From NCBI GenBank assembly GCA_003049485.1, contig PYST01000105.1, forward strand, positions 46,117-110,116: DNA of 64,000 nucleotides. The letters are read 5' to 3'. How positions within the stretch are numbered: position 1 is the first letter of the stretch; each line of letters opens with the position of its first letter. The translations under genes were made by a program, and so were the position numbers. Below, one piece after another: positions 22,589 to 34,314 of the stretch. The notes beneath the pieces are model-generated. The model was not told the origin of the DNA. It worked only from the letters and a program-made list of their open reading frames with translations, and did not search any database. Origin of the DNA: Ophioceras dolichostomum. Its lineage: Eukaryota > Ascomycota > Sordariomycetes > Magnaporthales > Ophioceraceae.

Positions 22589-23568
22589 TTAGGTTACAAT
22601 GGTGTGGTGATGGCCGTGCCGGTTGTTTGGGGATTCTATGGGAGACTGTACTGGCGACGATGAATGCCACGTTGGGTCCCGATCAGCGTCTGCACTGGCG
22701 GAGGCGTCGGCACTGCTGACCCTCCGCGTGTGCATTATGCGGGACACCAAGCCCTCAAGACGCCTGATCTCGGCCTGCTGGGTGATGATCATGTCCTCGA
22801 GTCGCTGTATGCCCTCCGCGCCCTTCGTCTCCCGCCGGTTGGCCCGACGCTCGAGATCTCGGATACGACTGGAACGGATTATTATCAGTCACATGAATTA
22901 GGGAATGGGGGGAGTGGGTGGTGGCGAGCGTACGATGCGACCATGCTCATCTGCGTGAACAAAACCCGGGCAGTCAGGGCGTCTCTCTGCCGGACCAGCT
23001 CCAACGCCTTGGTGCGGACAGGCAGCCAAGCCATGGCCACGCTCGTTCTCGTCCAGCTCCAAGCCCAGCGCTTTGGGACGAGCGTCCAGTCTTCCCCTCC
23101 TCCTCCTCCTCCCCCAATAGGCCATGTCCGTCGACGGCCACCTTCACCGCCGTCCGAGGAGGTAGCCCTCTCCTCAGTCTCCTTCACCAGCTCCAGCAGT
23201 CTCGCCTCGAGTCGGACGAGGTCGTCCATCACGAAGGTGTACATCTGGAACTCGGTCGAGGCGCTGTAGCGCTGCTGCTTCTCCCACCCCCCTTGGCCTC
23301 GGCCCAGGCCCGGACCACCACCAGTCGTGGCAGCGGCATCCGCGGCGTCGAGGTCCGCCGCGGCGCGCACCAGCTCGGCCAGCCAGGTCGACTCGGTCTT
23401 ATACCACGACAGCGACGTCTTAACCTTAAAGTACTCGGCGTCGCTGTTGCGTAGGTACGTGACGCGCACGTAGGCCGCGGCCAGGATCGCGACCACGAAG
23501 GTCAGGATCCCCGCGATGTTGGCCGCGATGGAGAGCGGCGAGTCGTTGTCTTCGGATGTGGCGACCAT
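22589..23568 (-). CDS. membrane-anchored coiled-coil protein, unknown function
   Basis: Exons 22934-23568 and 22589-22868 (minus strand), 304 aa. The 65-bp intron (GTACGC to CAG) joins MSMVAS to RIRDLERRANRRE. A single N-terminal membrane segment (about residues 13-36, IAANIAGILTFVVAILAAAY) is followed by TYLRNSDAEYFKVKTSLSWYKTE, a Gly-rich linker and an alpha-helical stretch (MDDLVRLEARLLELVKETEE). A WPIGGGGGGG linker and a second coiled coil (IQRLEDMIITQQAEIRRLEGLV) follow, then a Ser/Asp/His-rich tail. It resembles single-pass fungal proteins often called hypothetical; no enzymatic motif is present. Its 3' end faces that of the neighbouring membrane-protein gene. Confidence 0.8.
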
Positions 23569-23958
23569 TGCATTTGTTTTGGTGCCGATTCTAATGCAAC
23601 GATGATTTTTCTCCAATATATTGCCCTTGCTCGGGGCCGGCTCGTCTGACCCTTGATAAACAATCAATTTCCAGGGTGCAGAACGGGCGGGATTAGCTGT
23701 GCAGCCCTGCAAGACGCGACTGACTGTCAGCGGGACAAATTCCTCCAGCGCTGGCTGAGCTATTTTCCTCTTTCGGTTAGCGACTTTTGTTTTGGACTAG
23801 TTCGTTCATATTCTACTAGGCAGCAGTCATCCTTTGCACAACTTATGGGTGTATTGTCTCTCAGGGCTGGCCACTTTCGCAAGGAAGAATATATGTCGAA
23901 TTAGCCAGAGCTGTCTCCTTGTGGTCCTTTAGCTACCTCTAGGCTCAATCGGTGTTGC
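23569..23958. other. intergenic region
   Basis: Upstream flank of the coiled-coil gene (its promoter on the minus strand) up to the low-confidence minus-strand tract beginning at 23959. No gene recognised. Confidence 0.5.
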
Positions 23959-24410
23959 TCATCTCAATAATTGCGCTGCTTCTGCCCCATACCAATCCCT
24001 ACAAACCTGCCTACCTACAGTACGTGTGGGCAGCGCCTTATCGCTCTCGCCAACCATCAACTCCCTGGTCTGTTTGCTATATCCAGCTGCGCTGCGAGCT
24101 TCAAGTCGAGACCTGACAGCTTCTACAAGAACTTTCGCCCACTGACCGACTAGTAGTTGGACGCCGCAGTCGGCGCCGTCCCGGCACGTCGCCCCCTCCT
24201 CATGTCGTCTCCGGCGACTCCTGGGTACATCGTCGTTAGGACTGGTCGCAGCCTTTTGCGGGAGGCCGCCATTGTCCGCCAGACAGGTGGAAGTCCGGAG
24301 GCTCTTCCCAAGGTGATAGGAAGGGAGTAGATCGGCGTGCTTCCCAATATCGGGCCGCCGAATCGGCAATTTCCCCTCCTTCACCACATTGTCGTCGACG
24401 AGCGTCTAGA
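23959..24410 (-). pseudogene. possible terminal exon or relic, minus strand
   Basis: A minus-strand frame is open for about 150 codons. It begins at a potential acceptor (CTCTAG followed by ACGCTC near 24410) and has protein-like composition: TLVDDNVVKEGKLPIRRPDI near the start, then ADLLPSYHLGKS, WAKVLVEAVRSRLEAR and QTRELMVGESDKALP. There is no ATG at its beginning, so it would need an upstream exon, which I could not find. It may be the 3' end of a decayed gene. The next tract to the right is also irregular, so the 24-27 kb region may be a zone of gene decay. Confidence 0.25.
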
Positions 24411-24635
24411 GCCTCTAGAGCCAGTCGACTCCGCGGGGAGTTCGTCAGCCTGTTTAGCTATCGTCGGTGGACTCGTCGGGAAAGGAGTCGGGAACTTGGT
24501 GAGTCGCTACGAGGTTCTTGGTTGGTCTCCAGTCTCTGCCGTCGCCGCGTTAGTCACGCGATCTTCTGTGGGGTTGCCTGGAGGTGTGGCCCTAGCCGGT
24601 AATACGGAGGGGGTTCGCCATTTGGAGATGCGGAA

Positions 24636-26053
24636 TTGACGAGGTCTGCCACCGGGAAGAGCCTCGCGCTCCTTCCGGGGAACTCTCTTGGCCGATACAA
24701 CGGCGGGCGACGGCCCAGCGGCTTGGAAGGAACAGCGGTGGCGGCGTCAGGAGCTGGAAGAACCCGAGGCGGAGGGGATGCGACCAAGGATGATGGGGGC
24801 CGACGCCGGCTTCTCGTACTGTCGAGGCTGGCTCAAGAGGTGGGATCCTGTGTCGTGGGGTTGTGAGACCTGCCCTTTACACTATAACCCCTGTATTATT
24901 GTCATTTTGTGACTTCGAGCAATGCGTGATGCTAGCCCTGGTTCGATACCTCTGAAGCACTCAATTCCCCATACAAATTATGCAGTAATACAAGTTGCTC
25001 AAAGGTCCTACCGGAGATCTCGAAAGGCCTGGAGGGCGATGGAAGCACGAGGACCCGTACAAGCCCGAGTCCGAGACTGAGGACGACACCGACGCCGACT
25101 CCAAACCGCAGCCGCTTTTCGGTGGGCGGGAGAGGACGCCACGCAGACGGCTCAAGAGTGAGGAGGAGAGGCGGCTGATCTCGGAGCGGCGGCCGGCACG
25201 AGAGAAGGCGCGAGAGGCTTCGCGCCCTCTCCCCCAATTCGTCTTCCAGGTCTCGCAGGAGCGCGATCTCATCCTTTCTAAGAGAGGAGTGCCCGCGTCG
25301 CCCTTCCGAATGGCGCAGCCGCCGACACACATGACGATCTCAACATCCACTCCCGGACGTACGGGCTTGTCAAGCGCAAATGGATGGACAGAGCGATATG
25401 GCACACCAAGTGGGGAGTACTGCCTGGGATGTCGTGGAATCATGAACGCCCCGTCGAGGAGCTCCTAGACGACGACGACATTCTCGCCGCGAGAACGGGA
25501 CGCGCAAGTTGTGCATGTACCTCACGCCATTTTCGGAGGCCCGCATTCCGCGCGAATGCCGTGTGCACCTTGCAGTCTTGCCGCCGCCGCTAATTCGGAA
25601 TCTTTTCGCCCCGAATCAATGCCAGGTTCACCGGAGTGGCCATCGCCAGGTCCTGCCGACGGCCTCGCTGCCATGTATCCGTCGCCGCCAGCCGCGCCGG
25701 CGGCTCCGCGGGTGGGTGCAGCAGGTCGACAGCAATGACAACAGGCCGCCGCCGCCGCGGGAGCGGCCCCGCCGCCTCCCGGACCCCGCAACGACGCCAA
25801 CCCAGTCCCCAGCGCCGGCCGCGCCAGCCCCGCCCCATCGCCACCGCGACGGAGCGGACGCTTGAGGCGGGGAGGAGGAACCGGCGCGATTTCAGAACCG
25901 GCCGATGCGAACCCCGAAAATTCTGGGAATCCATCGTCGTCCCGGCGCAACGCGGCGCAGCCGAGGACGGCAGATTCGCCCGGCCCGACAAGAGCGGCGG
26001 CGAAGCCCCGTGGTGTAGCCAAGCGGCGAGGCTCGAACAAGAAACGGCGGTAG
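24636..26053 (+). pseudogene. probable decayed or wrongly framed gene, unknown family
   Basis: Four coding-like blocks on the plus strand lie in different frames. Block 1 (about 24640-24860) contains ADAGFSYCRGWLKRWDP. Block 2 (24995-25280) contains TGDLERPGGRWKHEDPYKP and a charged helix. Block 3 (25282-25500) contains RTYGLVKRKWMDRAIWHTKW and then GVLPGMSWNHERPVEELLDD. Block 4 (25511-26053) is Pro/Ala-rich with a TGA at 25736-25738 and a basic end KPRGVAKRRGSNKKRR. Blocks 2 and 4 share a frame; block 3 is shifted relative to both. An intron could join blocks 1 and 2, but no credible GT-AG pair explains the 2-3-4 shifts. I read it as a pseudogene, or an intact gene with sequence errors. Confidence 0.4.
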
Positions 26054-26732
26054 CAAGGGTCAGGCAGGTATTATTGCCAGGGGAAATAATTCAGGTTCGT
26101 GGGCGACGAGAACCGATGGACTAGAAGGGCCTTTCCTGTTTGTTGAAGTCAAGTAGTTATCATCTTACCCTTCCGAGGCGCTTCGGAGGTTTTGTCATTG
26201 GAGTCATGTTAAACATTTCAGTTGGTGCTCTTTCGCCCTTGTCTTTCACAGCTTTCTGCCCTCCTCGCTCTTAACAGAGGTTGGCGGCCCACCGCAGAGT
26301 AATAGCAGAGAGTACTCCTTGTTTCGTGACTGTTTACAGCCCAGGCTCTTCTCTGTGTGAGTCTACTTCAATGCACGCATGCCCCCAAATTGTTTGTCGG
26401 GTGGTGCCGTCGTGGTGTCTGTCTGCCTCCCTTGCGGTTTGTGTGGTGGGCAAACGCGGAGAGGATATTTTCGTGAGAAAACGAGCGAGTGAGTGAGTGA
26501 GTGAACACCGAGCAGCCCAGTCATAAGGGGGAAGCGAGAGCCCGTCAACACTATCTTTGCATCATGCCTCGTCATCCCCCTCAGAAGCCTTTAAAGCGAG
26601 CCTGCTCCGTCCATAATTGTTTGCTACTCAACCACGCCCCTCAGCAAGCAAGACTAGAAGATAGCGACGTTGTGTTCGCTAAAACGGTCTCCTAGTCGCC
26701 AATACCGCTGCAGACGCGATATTCTTTCTACC
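26054..26732. other. intergenic region
   Basis: No convincing gene. Contains a short (GAGT)n tract at about 26485-26503. The right end is the presumed leader of the next hypothetical gene. Confidence 0.55.
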
Positions 26733-27561
26733 ATGGCTCTAAATGAGGAACCGAACCGCATCATGGGGATCAAGGAACGCTTCTCCCATTCTCTGAGTCT
26801 GTGGGAAGACTTCGAAGTCGACGACACCATGTCTGTCAAGACGACCATGTCAACTAAGATAAACGGCCTGCGTCTGTTGGAGGGACAGGGCCCATTGGAG
26901 ATCACAGAAGAGACTCCACAGATCTTCCCTCCGCCTCCAACTCCCGTTGAGCGGATGATGCCGCCACACGATCGGGGGTTTGGCCACCACTTTCTCGAAC
27001 AAGAAGAAGAAGAAGAAGAAGAAGAAGCCTTGTTGGCCAGTTAGCTCGGCCGCTGCCGCGGCGAGGACTATGTCCTGGAGCCTAGCAGTCTACTGGACCG
27101 TCTGCGAGCGTACCTCCTGGCCAGTGCAAAGATGCCAGCCCCGGCAACACCTGAGACGGATGAGACCACCACCGCCACCACCAGTGGGGGCTTTCGAGTT
27201 TGCTACCCCCTCCCGTCGCCAGCTCGTGAGGAGCTGGATCTGGAGTTTGCCCACGACCGGTGTGAAGGTGGTTGTGAGGAGCCGCAGTGCACTGAGATTG
27301 GAACCAAGAGCGGCCATTCAGTTACGGCGAACGAGAGCAACGGCTCTTCACCTTCGGCTTCCTACAAAGATTGGGAAGTGGTCTTCCAAATCTCTGGATG
27401 GTGCGGGAGTGCGTCCCCTGAAGGTAGGTATGTCAGGGGTGGCGAACTCATGAGCCTGCTTATCCAAAGCCTCTCCTCTGGATCTCCTGAGTTCATGACC
27501 TTCTCCTGACTTGAATTTCACAGCTCCGAGCCCGGATCATAAAGCTCCCCCTCTCCTCTAG
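26733..27561 (+). CDS. hypothetical protein gene interrupted by an in-frame TAG
   Basis: Starts at an ATG in good context (TACCATGG). The first 103 codons read as a plausible N-terminus (MGIKERFSHSLSLWEDFEVD, then a Pro-rich stretch and a Glu run encoded by (AAG)n at about 27000-27028). They end at TAG 27042-27044. The same frame continues without another stop to 27509 and still looks coding (GEDYVLEPSSLLDRLRAYLL, FRVCYPLPSPAREELDLEFA, SASYKDWEVVFQISGWCGSA). A donor GTAGGT at 27425 and acceptor CAG at 27521-27523 would give a short last exon (27524-27561). The TAG may be a real nonsense mutation, an error near the repeat, or lie in an unrecognised intron. No domain recognised. Confidence 0.4.
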
Positions 27562-28871
27562 GGCTACCTGGAAGAATGCCATATGATTGTCAATGCCTGA
27601 GGCAAGGAAGGTCGGTGTCTGTTGAGTTTTCATTTCAAGTAAACAAAACTGCTCAGCCTCACTTGCAATCCAACAACAGCTAAGCCAGACCCCCTTAAGT
27701 GCTTTCCTTCAACTGGTACCTGGTTTTGCGATGAGCATGTACGTAATGGACGCCGACTCCACGAGAAATCAAGTCACGCATCGACTCTATATTGATTACT
27801 TAGACTCTTCATAACATTAGCGAAAACTTTTCTCACATTACTCCTCCAACGCGTTCACCCCAACATCCAGACCCCAGGACCCACATAGCATAGAGCCTGG
27901 AAAGGATGGCAAGGTCCCGACGAAGTTTTACCGATTCTCCCGAAACCACGCTGTCGTGCGACTCCTAACCGGGCATATGAGGTGTCACAACCACAACCAC
28001 GACCACCATCCGCCCAGCCTCTCCTTGGGCCTCCAAAGCAGGCTCAATCTCCGGCCCCCTGCCGTCCAACCATGCTGAGCTCAGGGGAACGGCGGCTATT
28101 TCCCTGCTAGAACTGAAACATGAGACTGTACCTCGTTCATGGTCGAGGGGGCCGGGCCGGGACGAAAGAAGCCACCGTGTGATGGACGAAAATAAAAACA
28201 GCGTAGATGCCAAGGCAATATGATGTCGTGTGGCTTCAGTTGGTGGGGAGACAGATACCTACCTATTCAGGTGCAGAAGTCGGAACAATTTGTCTCGCAT
28301 GCTGTCCCTGGCGCACAAAAACTTAGGGGTTGAGATATGACGGATATCTGGCCGCTGGTTGGACGCCTCCCCATGCAGTCCGTACGCAGCACTTAGCCAA
28401 CCAAGTTCGTATTTCTCGCAACTCCACACACTTGTGCTCGGGTTTCCGCCAAGCTTCCCCTTGCCATCATTGTTATTCTGCGGGCGACGAAACCCGGCTC
28501 AGCTATCCACTACACTACCTAAGGTACTGCACAACGCTCCGAGGTTGCTCAGTTACGAGACAACGAAAGCTTGTTTACCGTGCATGAGATCGTCGGCCGA
28601 GTGGAGTCTGTTGGGGAAGGAAAGTCTATTGACAGCACACCTCTACCACTGAACGAATCCTTGACGCTTGGCTTGAGTGTACTCTGAACCTTGAGGCCAT
28701 GGCGTACAAAAGGTTGAGAGAATTCCCACCTCATGATTCTGTAGATAGACGGTCCGGTCAGGACACACTGTTCTTGCTTTTGTGTGTCTCTCTTTTGTGG
28801 GTGCCAGAGAGCACACAAACCTCTCACTGCCTCTCCTGGCGACGACAGATACGCTCGTTTCCGCAGGCAGG
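27562..28871. other. intergenic region
   Basis: About 1.3 kb without a convincing gene. The right end is the promoter and leader of the polysaccharide deacetylase. Confidence 0.6.
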
Positions 28872-30257
28872 ATGAGATCAACGCTCGCTACCATCTTTTT
28901 TTTCTTCCCGGGGCTCTTGGTGAACGTTGCTTCCGCTCACCCGCTCGAGAGCCTGGGAGGCAATGAAACTGTCGCTTCACATTTTTGGCCCAGACAAGCG
29001 TTAGTGGTGAAACAGCCCGTTCTACCACCACGGGAAAGTCCAACTGCTGACAGCTTCCCTCCTGTGTGCCATCAGAGGACCGCCGGGAGAGTCGACAAGA
29101 CCCATAGCCAGGCCTCATGTGGGCGATGTGCCTTATGGTAAGATCATAGCACTTTCTCTATGTAGCTCATCCTCCCGTGGTGACCAGCGGTCACGAATGC
29201 CAAGCCAACGAGATCGAGGCTTGCCGCCATGGCACACGGGATATCCACACCCACCCTCATGCTAACAAACCATACTGCAGGCACCCTCATCAGCAAATGC
29301 ACCGTCCCGGGCACGGTAGCCTTCACATTCGACGACGGGCCAGGCTACTTTACCGACGACCTCATCAAGCTCCTGGCGCGCCACGACGCAAAGGCGACCT
29401 TCTTCATCGTCGCGGACCAGTTCGGCCCCCTGTACGAGCAGCCCTGGGCTGCCATCGTGCAACGCGCCCACGCAGCGGGCCACCAGATCGCGCACCACAC
29501 CTGGAGGCACCCGGACCTGTCGCTGCTCGGCCGCGAGACCCGCGAGAACGAGATCGTGTGGGCCGAGATGGCTTTCCGCGACGTGCTGGGCTTCTTCCCC
29601 ACGTACCTGCGCCCGCCCTACGGCAGCTGCGACGGCGGGTGCCTCGCGCACCTGGAGGAGCTGGGCTACCACGCCGTGCTATGGGACATCGACACGCGCG
29701 ACTGGGAGCACGACGACGACATCGAGGTGCCGCTCGACACGTTCATACGAGGCATAGACGAGGACCCGTACTCGTCGCACATCGTGCTGAGCCACGACAT
29801 CAAGAAGCTGACCGTCGAGGAGCTGGCCGAGCACATGCTGCTCGTCACGCAAGAGCGCGGGCTCCGCCCCGTCACGCTGGGCGAGTGTCTGGCCGATCCG
29901 CCGGAGAATTGGTATCGGCAGGTCGGCAATGGGCAGCCGCTCGTCGAAAGCATCGATGAGGTGGAAGGCGATGAAGAAGAAGAGGACGGAGAAGAAGACG
30001 GAGAATACGAAGAGGAGGATGAGAATGAGACGGAGACGGAGACGGAGCCGGCGACTGTCAGCAGCACGGCGCAGGGACCGTCACCACCTCCGACACAGGG
30101 GCCAACGTTGTCGACGACGACGCCGACTCTGACGCCGACTTCGACCCCTACGCTGACTTCGTCGACGCTGCGGACGACCACCACGACCGTCGCCACGACT
30201 ACCGCCACCTTGGTCAGGCCGAAGCCTAACGCAGCCCAGTCGTCGAGACGCGTGTAA
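28872..30257 (+). CDS. secreted polysaccharide (chitin) deacetylase, CE4/NodB family
   Basis: Exons 28872-28999, 29076-29137 and 29281-30257, 388 aa. Donors are GTTAGT and GTAAGA; the last intron has branch CTAAC. Splicing yields WPRQAGPPGEST and then GDVPYGTLISKCTVPGTVAF, as expected before the NodB fold. Signal peptide 1-22 (FFFFPGLLVNVASA). CE4 motifs in order: TFDDGP (79-84), HHTWRH with H136 and H140, RPPYG (174-178), WDIDTRDW (from 198) and LSHD (to 236). This is the full metal and catalytic set for removing N-acetyl groups from chitin-like polymers. After the domain come a run of Glu/Asp (about residues 300-325) and a Ser/Thr/Pro tail, probably O-mannosylated. There is no chitin-binding module and no GPI signal. 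Confidence 0.93.
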
Positions 30258-30824
30258 GGGGCCTCCTCTAGTCGAGTGCTGCCCGCGGCACGGATTCTGG
30301 TGAGTCTAAAGCATCCATGGCAGCTCCAGTCTGCGTATTTGTTTTCAAGGGCGATCTCTCTGGTCGAACTGATATGCTCTTGGCTGGTTGCTGATATTTT
30401 GCTTCGTTCATTGCCGCCTACAGCGTATCTTCCCCTGAGTCGTGCTGTGCTGGTTGTCGGCGTGCCTTCAGTGTATGCTCCGGATAAAAGTGAGGTTTGA
30501 TCCGTCAACTTCGGGTAGACGCGGGTTTGTTGGCTTCAGCTGCTGTTCTGAGATATTCTTCAAGTGTGTGAGGCAGGTGCAGACCAGGGCTGTGGGTACA
30601 GATGTAACAGAGATCGTGGTTTCCTTGACTTTCTCTTCCGTTCTTTCCATAAGCCACGCTGAAAATGAGACTTTATTGACGTCGGTAAAGCTCACCTGCC
30701 TTGTTCACAACTTCCGATGCTGTATTAATTCACAGAAACTCATCGCACTTTCCAATAACCGAACAGCAACATCAGGCCAGGATCGACTTGTTAGGATATT
30801 AATCATTTATGCTGCTAGGCGGCC
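30258..30824. other. intergenic region
   Basis: Between the deacetylase stop and the next start on the same strand; 3' UTR plus promoter. Nothing else recognised. Confidence 0.6.
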
Positions 30825-32983
30825 ATGTCTTATTACAATGGCGACGATCACGAGGCCGGCCCAAGCGGTACAACTCGAGGTCCGCCGCGCAAGCGCAACG
30901 GCTCGAGAACAAGGCAGGCCGAACCGTGGGCTGGCAATGTCGAGGCAACGGAAAAGGAATTCGCGAGCCTGCTCCGTCTTGCCTCTCAGTTGTATGACAC
31001 AGCTCCTACTACTCCAAGTGACGGCGTGAATAACCCTCTAGGGACCAAAGGCGGTGTCAATAACGTTACAAACCTCGAAGCAGTGGATTACGACAGCTAC
31101 CTCTACCTCGAGGCCGACCTCCCGCCGTCCACAACAACCGAACAACCTAAGAATTCCCGACAACAGCGCGATACCATCCACAAAAAAATGGCCGGCAGAG
31201 CATCGGCGTCGAGCTCTAACACGTCGAGCTCTAACAGCAGCAGCGACTCGGGAAGAGATGAGATGGAACGTGCCTTATGGTGTACGTCGGATTATCTGCC
31301 TCTGCCCCAGCAGCCGCGCAACTGATTGTGCTTAACTCGCACTCTGAAGGCCGATGCCGTTATGTACCAAAGTTAACTCTACCCTCTCACCTCACAGACG
31401 CCTCGGTGCCGGTGTTCCCATCATACATCCTCGACAGGATCTTTCAGCACGCAGTCGACACTGAATTTCGTCTGATCCGGCTCGAGGCACATATCCAGCG
31501 CGTGTCCAAAATCATCCGTCTACCTGCGACGTCATCCTCCTCCTCCCTAGATAATTCCACTGGACATGTCCCTAAACCCTGGTACTCTCCCCCTGCCCAA
31601 CAATGCCGCACATCTCAGCGTCACGACCCCGAGCATGACAGCGAGTACGAGAGCAGCGAGCGCCGCAGCCGTCCCGAGCGAAAAACCCAAACGATCCAAC
31701 AACTTCACGCCGGCTTCTTCGTCCTATCTGACCCCGACTCTTCCCTATACCCCTACGAACACCTCGAGATCCTTTCAACCATCTCACTCGTCTGCAGAGC
31801 GGGCTACCTCGCCGTTCTGAGGAGATACCCCAAGACCCTAAAGGCGTACATCGCTCCCCCCGGTCTCCAACGGGTCGAGCAAAAGGCGCGACTACGCAGC
31901 GGCAAGAAGCCGATCATACTCAGCCGATGGATCCGCTTCCACCCGGAAACGGACACGGTGGTGTTGGATCCCGTGCATTTCTACGATGATTTCGACAGGA
32001 GACCCGAACGGCACAACGCGTGGTGTCCGGACCCCGACGGGTTCGTGAGGGCCATGACGAGGAAGATCCGACACGTTGCGCTGAGGGCCGTCCGGGAAGA
32101 CATGGGCTACAGCCGGGTTCAGGTCAAGGACAAAGACGGGGACGAGAGCGACGGCGGCAGTCATGGCGGCCAGACTCAGGAGGCAGGTGCTGCCGGACCC
32201 CAATCTCAACCCCAACCTCAACCTCAACAGCATCCTGCGCCCCATCACGACGCCGGAGACAAGAAAAAGGACCCAGGCTTCCTCTACCACGCCGACCTCC
32301 TCCGCTCCATGGACTCCCTAGAATCCGTCTCATTCTTCACCAACAGATTCCTCCCCAACTCAGTCGTCCTCCCACTCGCCGCCCCCCACCACCACCATCA
32401 CAGCAATGCAGCAGCAGGAGGCAATGGACTCCTCAATAATGCAAATCCAATGTTCACCATCGTCGCACCACGACCACCGCCGGCGCCATCCCCGCCACGA
32501 CCGTTCTTCGAAGACCTGATTCTCCACTACGTGATGCAGGCGCCCGTCGACGTCTCCCGCGTGGGCTCTCCCGAGTTTTTCCAGTCGTCCGATGAAGAAG
32601 ACAAAGGACAAACGACAGGACAGACCGCGTCGGTGGCGATGAGGCTCTCGTACACTATCATGCTGATGCGGCACAACCTGTCCCCCCACGCCGGGAGGGG
32701 TGGACGGGGGTGGATTTGGGGGATGAGGGATGGGCAGATGATCATTCCTGCCGTGAAGCTCTGGGCGGCGAAGTATCCGCCGCCGCCGCCGAATGAAGAG
32801 GAGGAGGGGGCGGTGGCGGTTTGTGAAGCGTGGATTCGGGAAAAGAAGAAGAAAGAGAAAGAGAAAGAGGGGGAGGAGAATCGTGAGAATATTGAGAAGG
32901 AGGAGGAGGAGGAGGAGAGGGGCAGGAAGCGATTTACGAGAGCGGAGAAGGGTAAGGACAGGGCTCCGAATACCGGCTGTTGA
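30825..32983 (+). CDS. F-box-like protein with disordered insertions
   Basis: Exons 30825-31281 and 31398-32983, 680 aa. The 116-bp intron (GTACGT to CAG) joins ERALWY to ASVPVFP in frame. The first 150 residues are Ser/Asn-rich and probably disordered. An F-box-like start VPVFPSYILDRIFQHAVD (just after the splice) is separated by about 100 low-complexity residues from the matching second half LEILSTISLVCRAGYLAVLR. Further conserved-looking parts include ILSRWIRFHPETDTVVLDP and PEFFQSSDEEDKGQ. Poly-Gln/Pro, poly-His and a Lys/Glu-rich C-terminus complete it. An F-box would link substrates to an SCF ubiquitin ligase, but this match is only by pattern. No catalytic motif is present. Confidence 0.7.
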
Positions 32984-34314
32984 ACGGCGAGTGTAGCTTC
33001 TCGACGCGGGAGGTTTAGAATGGCTGGTGTGCTGAGGGCCGCAACCCTGCACTCATGTCGTGGACATTGTTCAATCCTGTGGTTGGCTGTAACACACAGT
33101 CAGAGGTTGCCGATGGATCGAAGACAGATGGATGGCTAGCCCCTGGTTTCATATCTTCTTTATAACCTAAGGTACCTAGGCAGGTAGTATTACCCCTTGT
33201 CCCGAGGGAGGTGTGCTGCGGTCGGGGTGAACAAGAGTATTATCATTAGGCGAGTCTCTTCGTGGGCGAGTTGCTCGGTGGCCGCAAGCAGGCCTAATTA
33301 TTCAATTTTTTTCTTCGTAGTTTTATTCCCCTGGCTCTTTGTAACTTGAGTCTTGAGACTGCAGTAGGTACCTCCAGTTCGACACCTATCTCTACTGGCT
33401 CCTAAGTCCTTCGCGGCTCCTGAACTCGATTAGGATTATCACTGAAACCGTGTCCTTTCTTGTTTCGTTTCCAGAGACCAGATATTGTACTCCCGGCCTC
33501 CTACGTTGCTTCAACTCGTGATATGTACTCAGTGTCTTCATTTGACGGCAGTTGCCGGAAATATTAGCCAATGTGTTGATAGTTGAGATCAAGCTGTTCT
33601 GAGTGTTAAGAGTCGTGTTGCAGGCGGAGGGGAGAGGGAGAAAGAACCAGAGACACTAGACATATTATTGAGTTGCTTAGCTGTAGAAGTAGGCAGTAGG
33701 TGGTAGTTAATTCCCTCGTGAAACAGAATCTATAGTCAGTTGCAGTTGCGGTGCGTACCCCTCACCTCCTCTCTTATCTCCTTTCTGCCGCCCAGTCGTC
33801 CGCCCAGTCGTCCGTCCCCTTGCTCTGCTTGTGGCTGCTCTCGTAAAGACAAACAAAGAGAAAAACGCCGTGCATGCATGCTCTGGGGTGATTGACGGGT
33901 TTCGAAAAGAGCAATGCTGAAACAGCTCCAAGCCAAATATTAGCTACTAAGTAGTGTGGGAAAAAGGAAGGTGGCGGGACAGGTGTTGTTTTGGTGTTTT
34001 TCGGGCCAGTCTGTTTGGCGGTCTATGTTATTCTCCCTGCATCTCCTCTTTCTTGCGTTGCCCCCGTTCTGTCATTAATTACCACCCAGTTCCCCAACCA
34101 GCCTAGCATTACCACTCGTTGCCCTTAGATAGCCTACTGCTAAGTGCCTCATCCGTCTCCTTTTCACTCCTACACCCTTGCTTGTTCGCAATAATTTTGC
34201 GTCTTCACGAGGGCCCTGATCCTAGTCTCTTTGGGGAGAAAGCAGCGAAGAGAGGACCACAAGACTCCCGCTGGTCTGTGCGCACGTTCTGTCTCGTGTC
34301 TCCACCCGTAATCA
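32984..34314. other. convergent intergenic region
   Basis: 3' flanks of the F-box-like gene (+) and the methyltransferase-like gene (-). Contains a TACCTAGG element near 33171-33180. No gene recognised. Confidence 0.6.

Noticed and set aside
24930..24960. TGGTTCGATACC resembling a tRNA T-loop
   Set aside because: No acceptor, D or anticodon arms can be folded around it.
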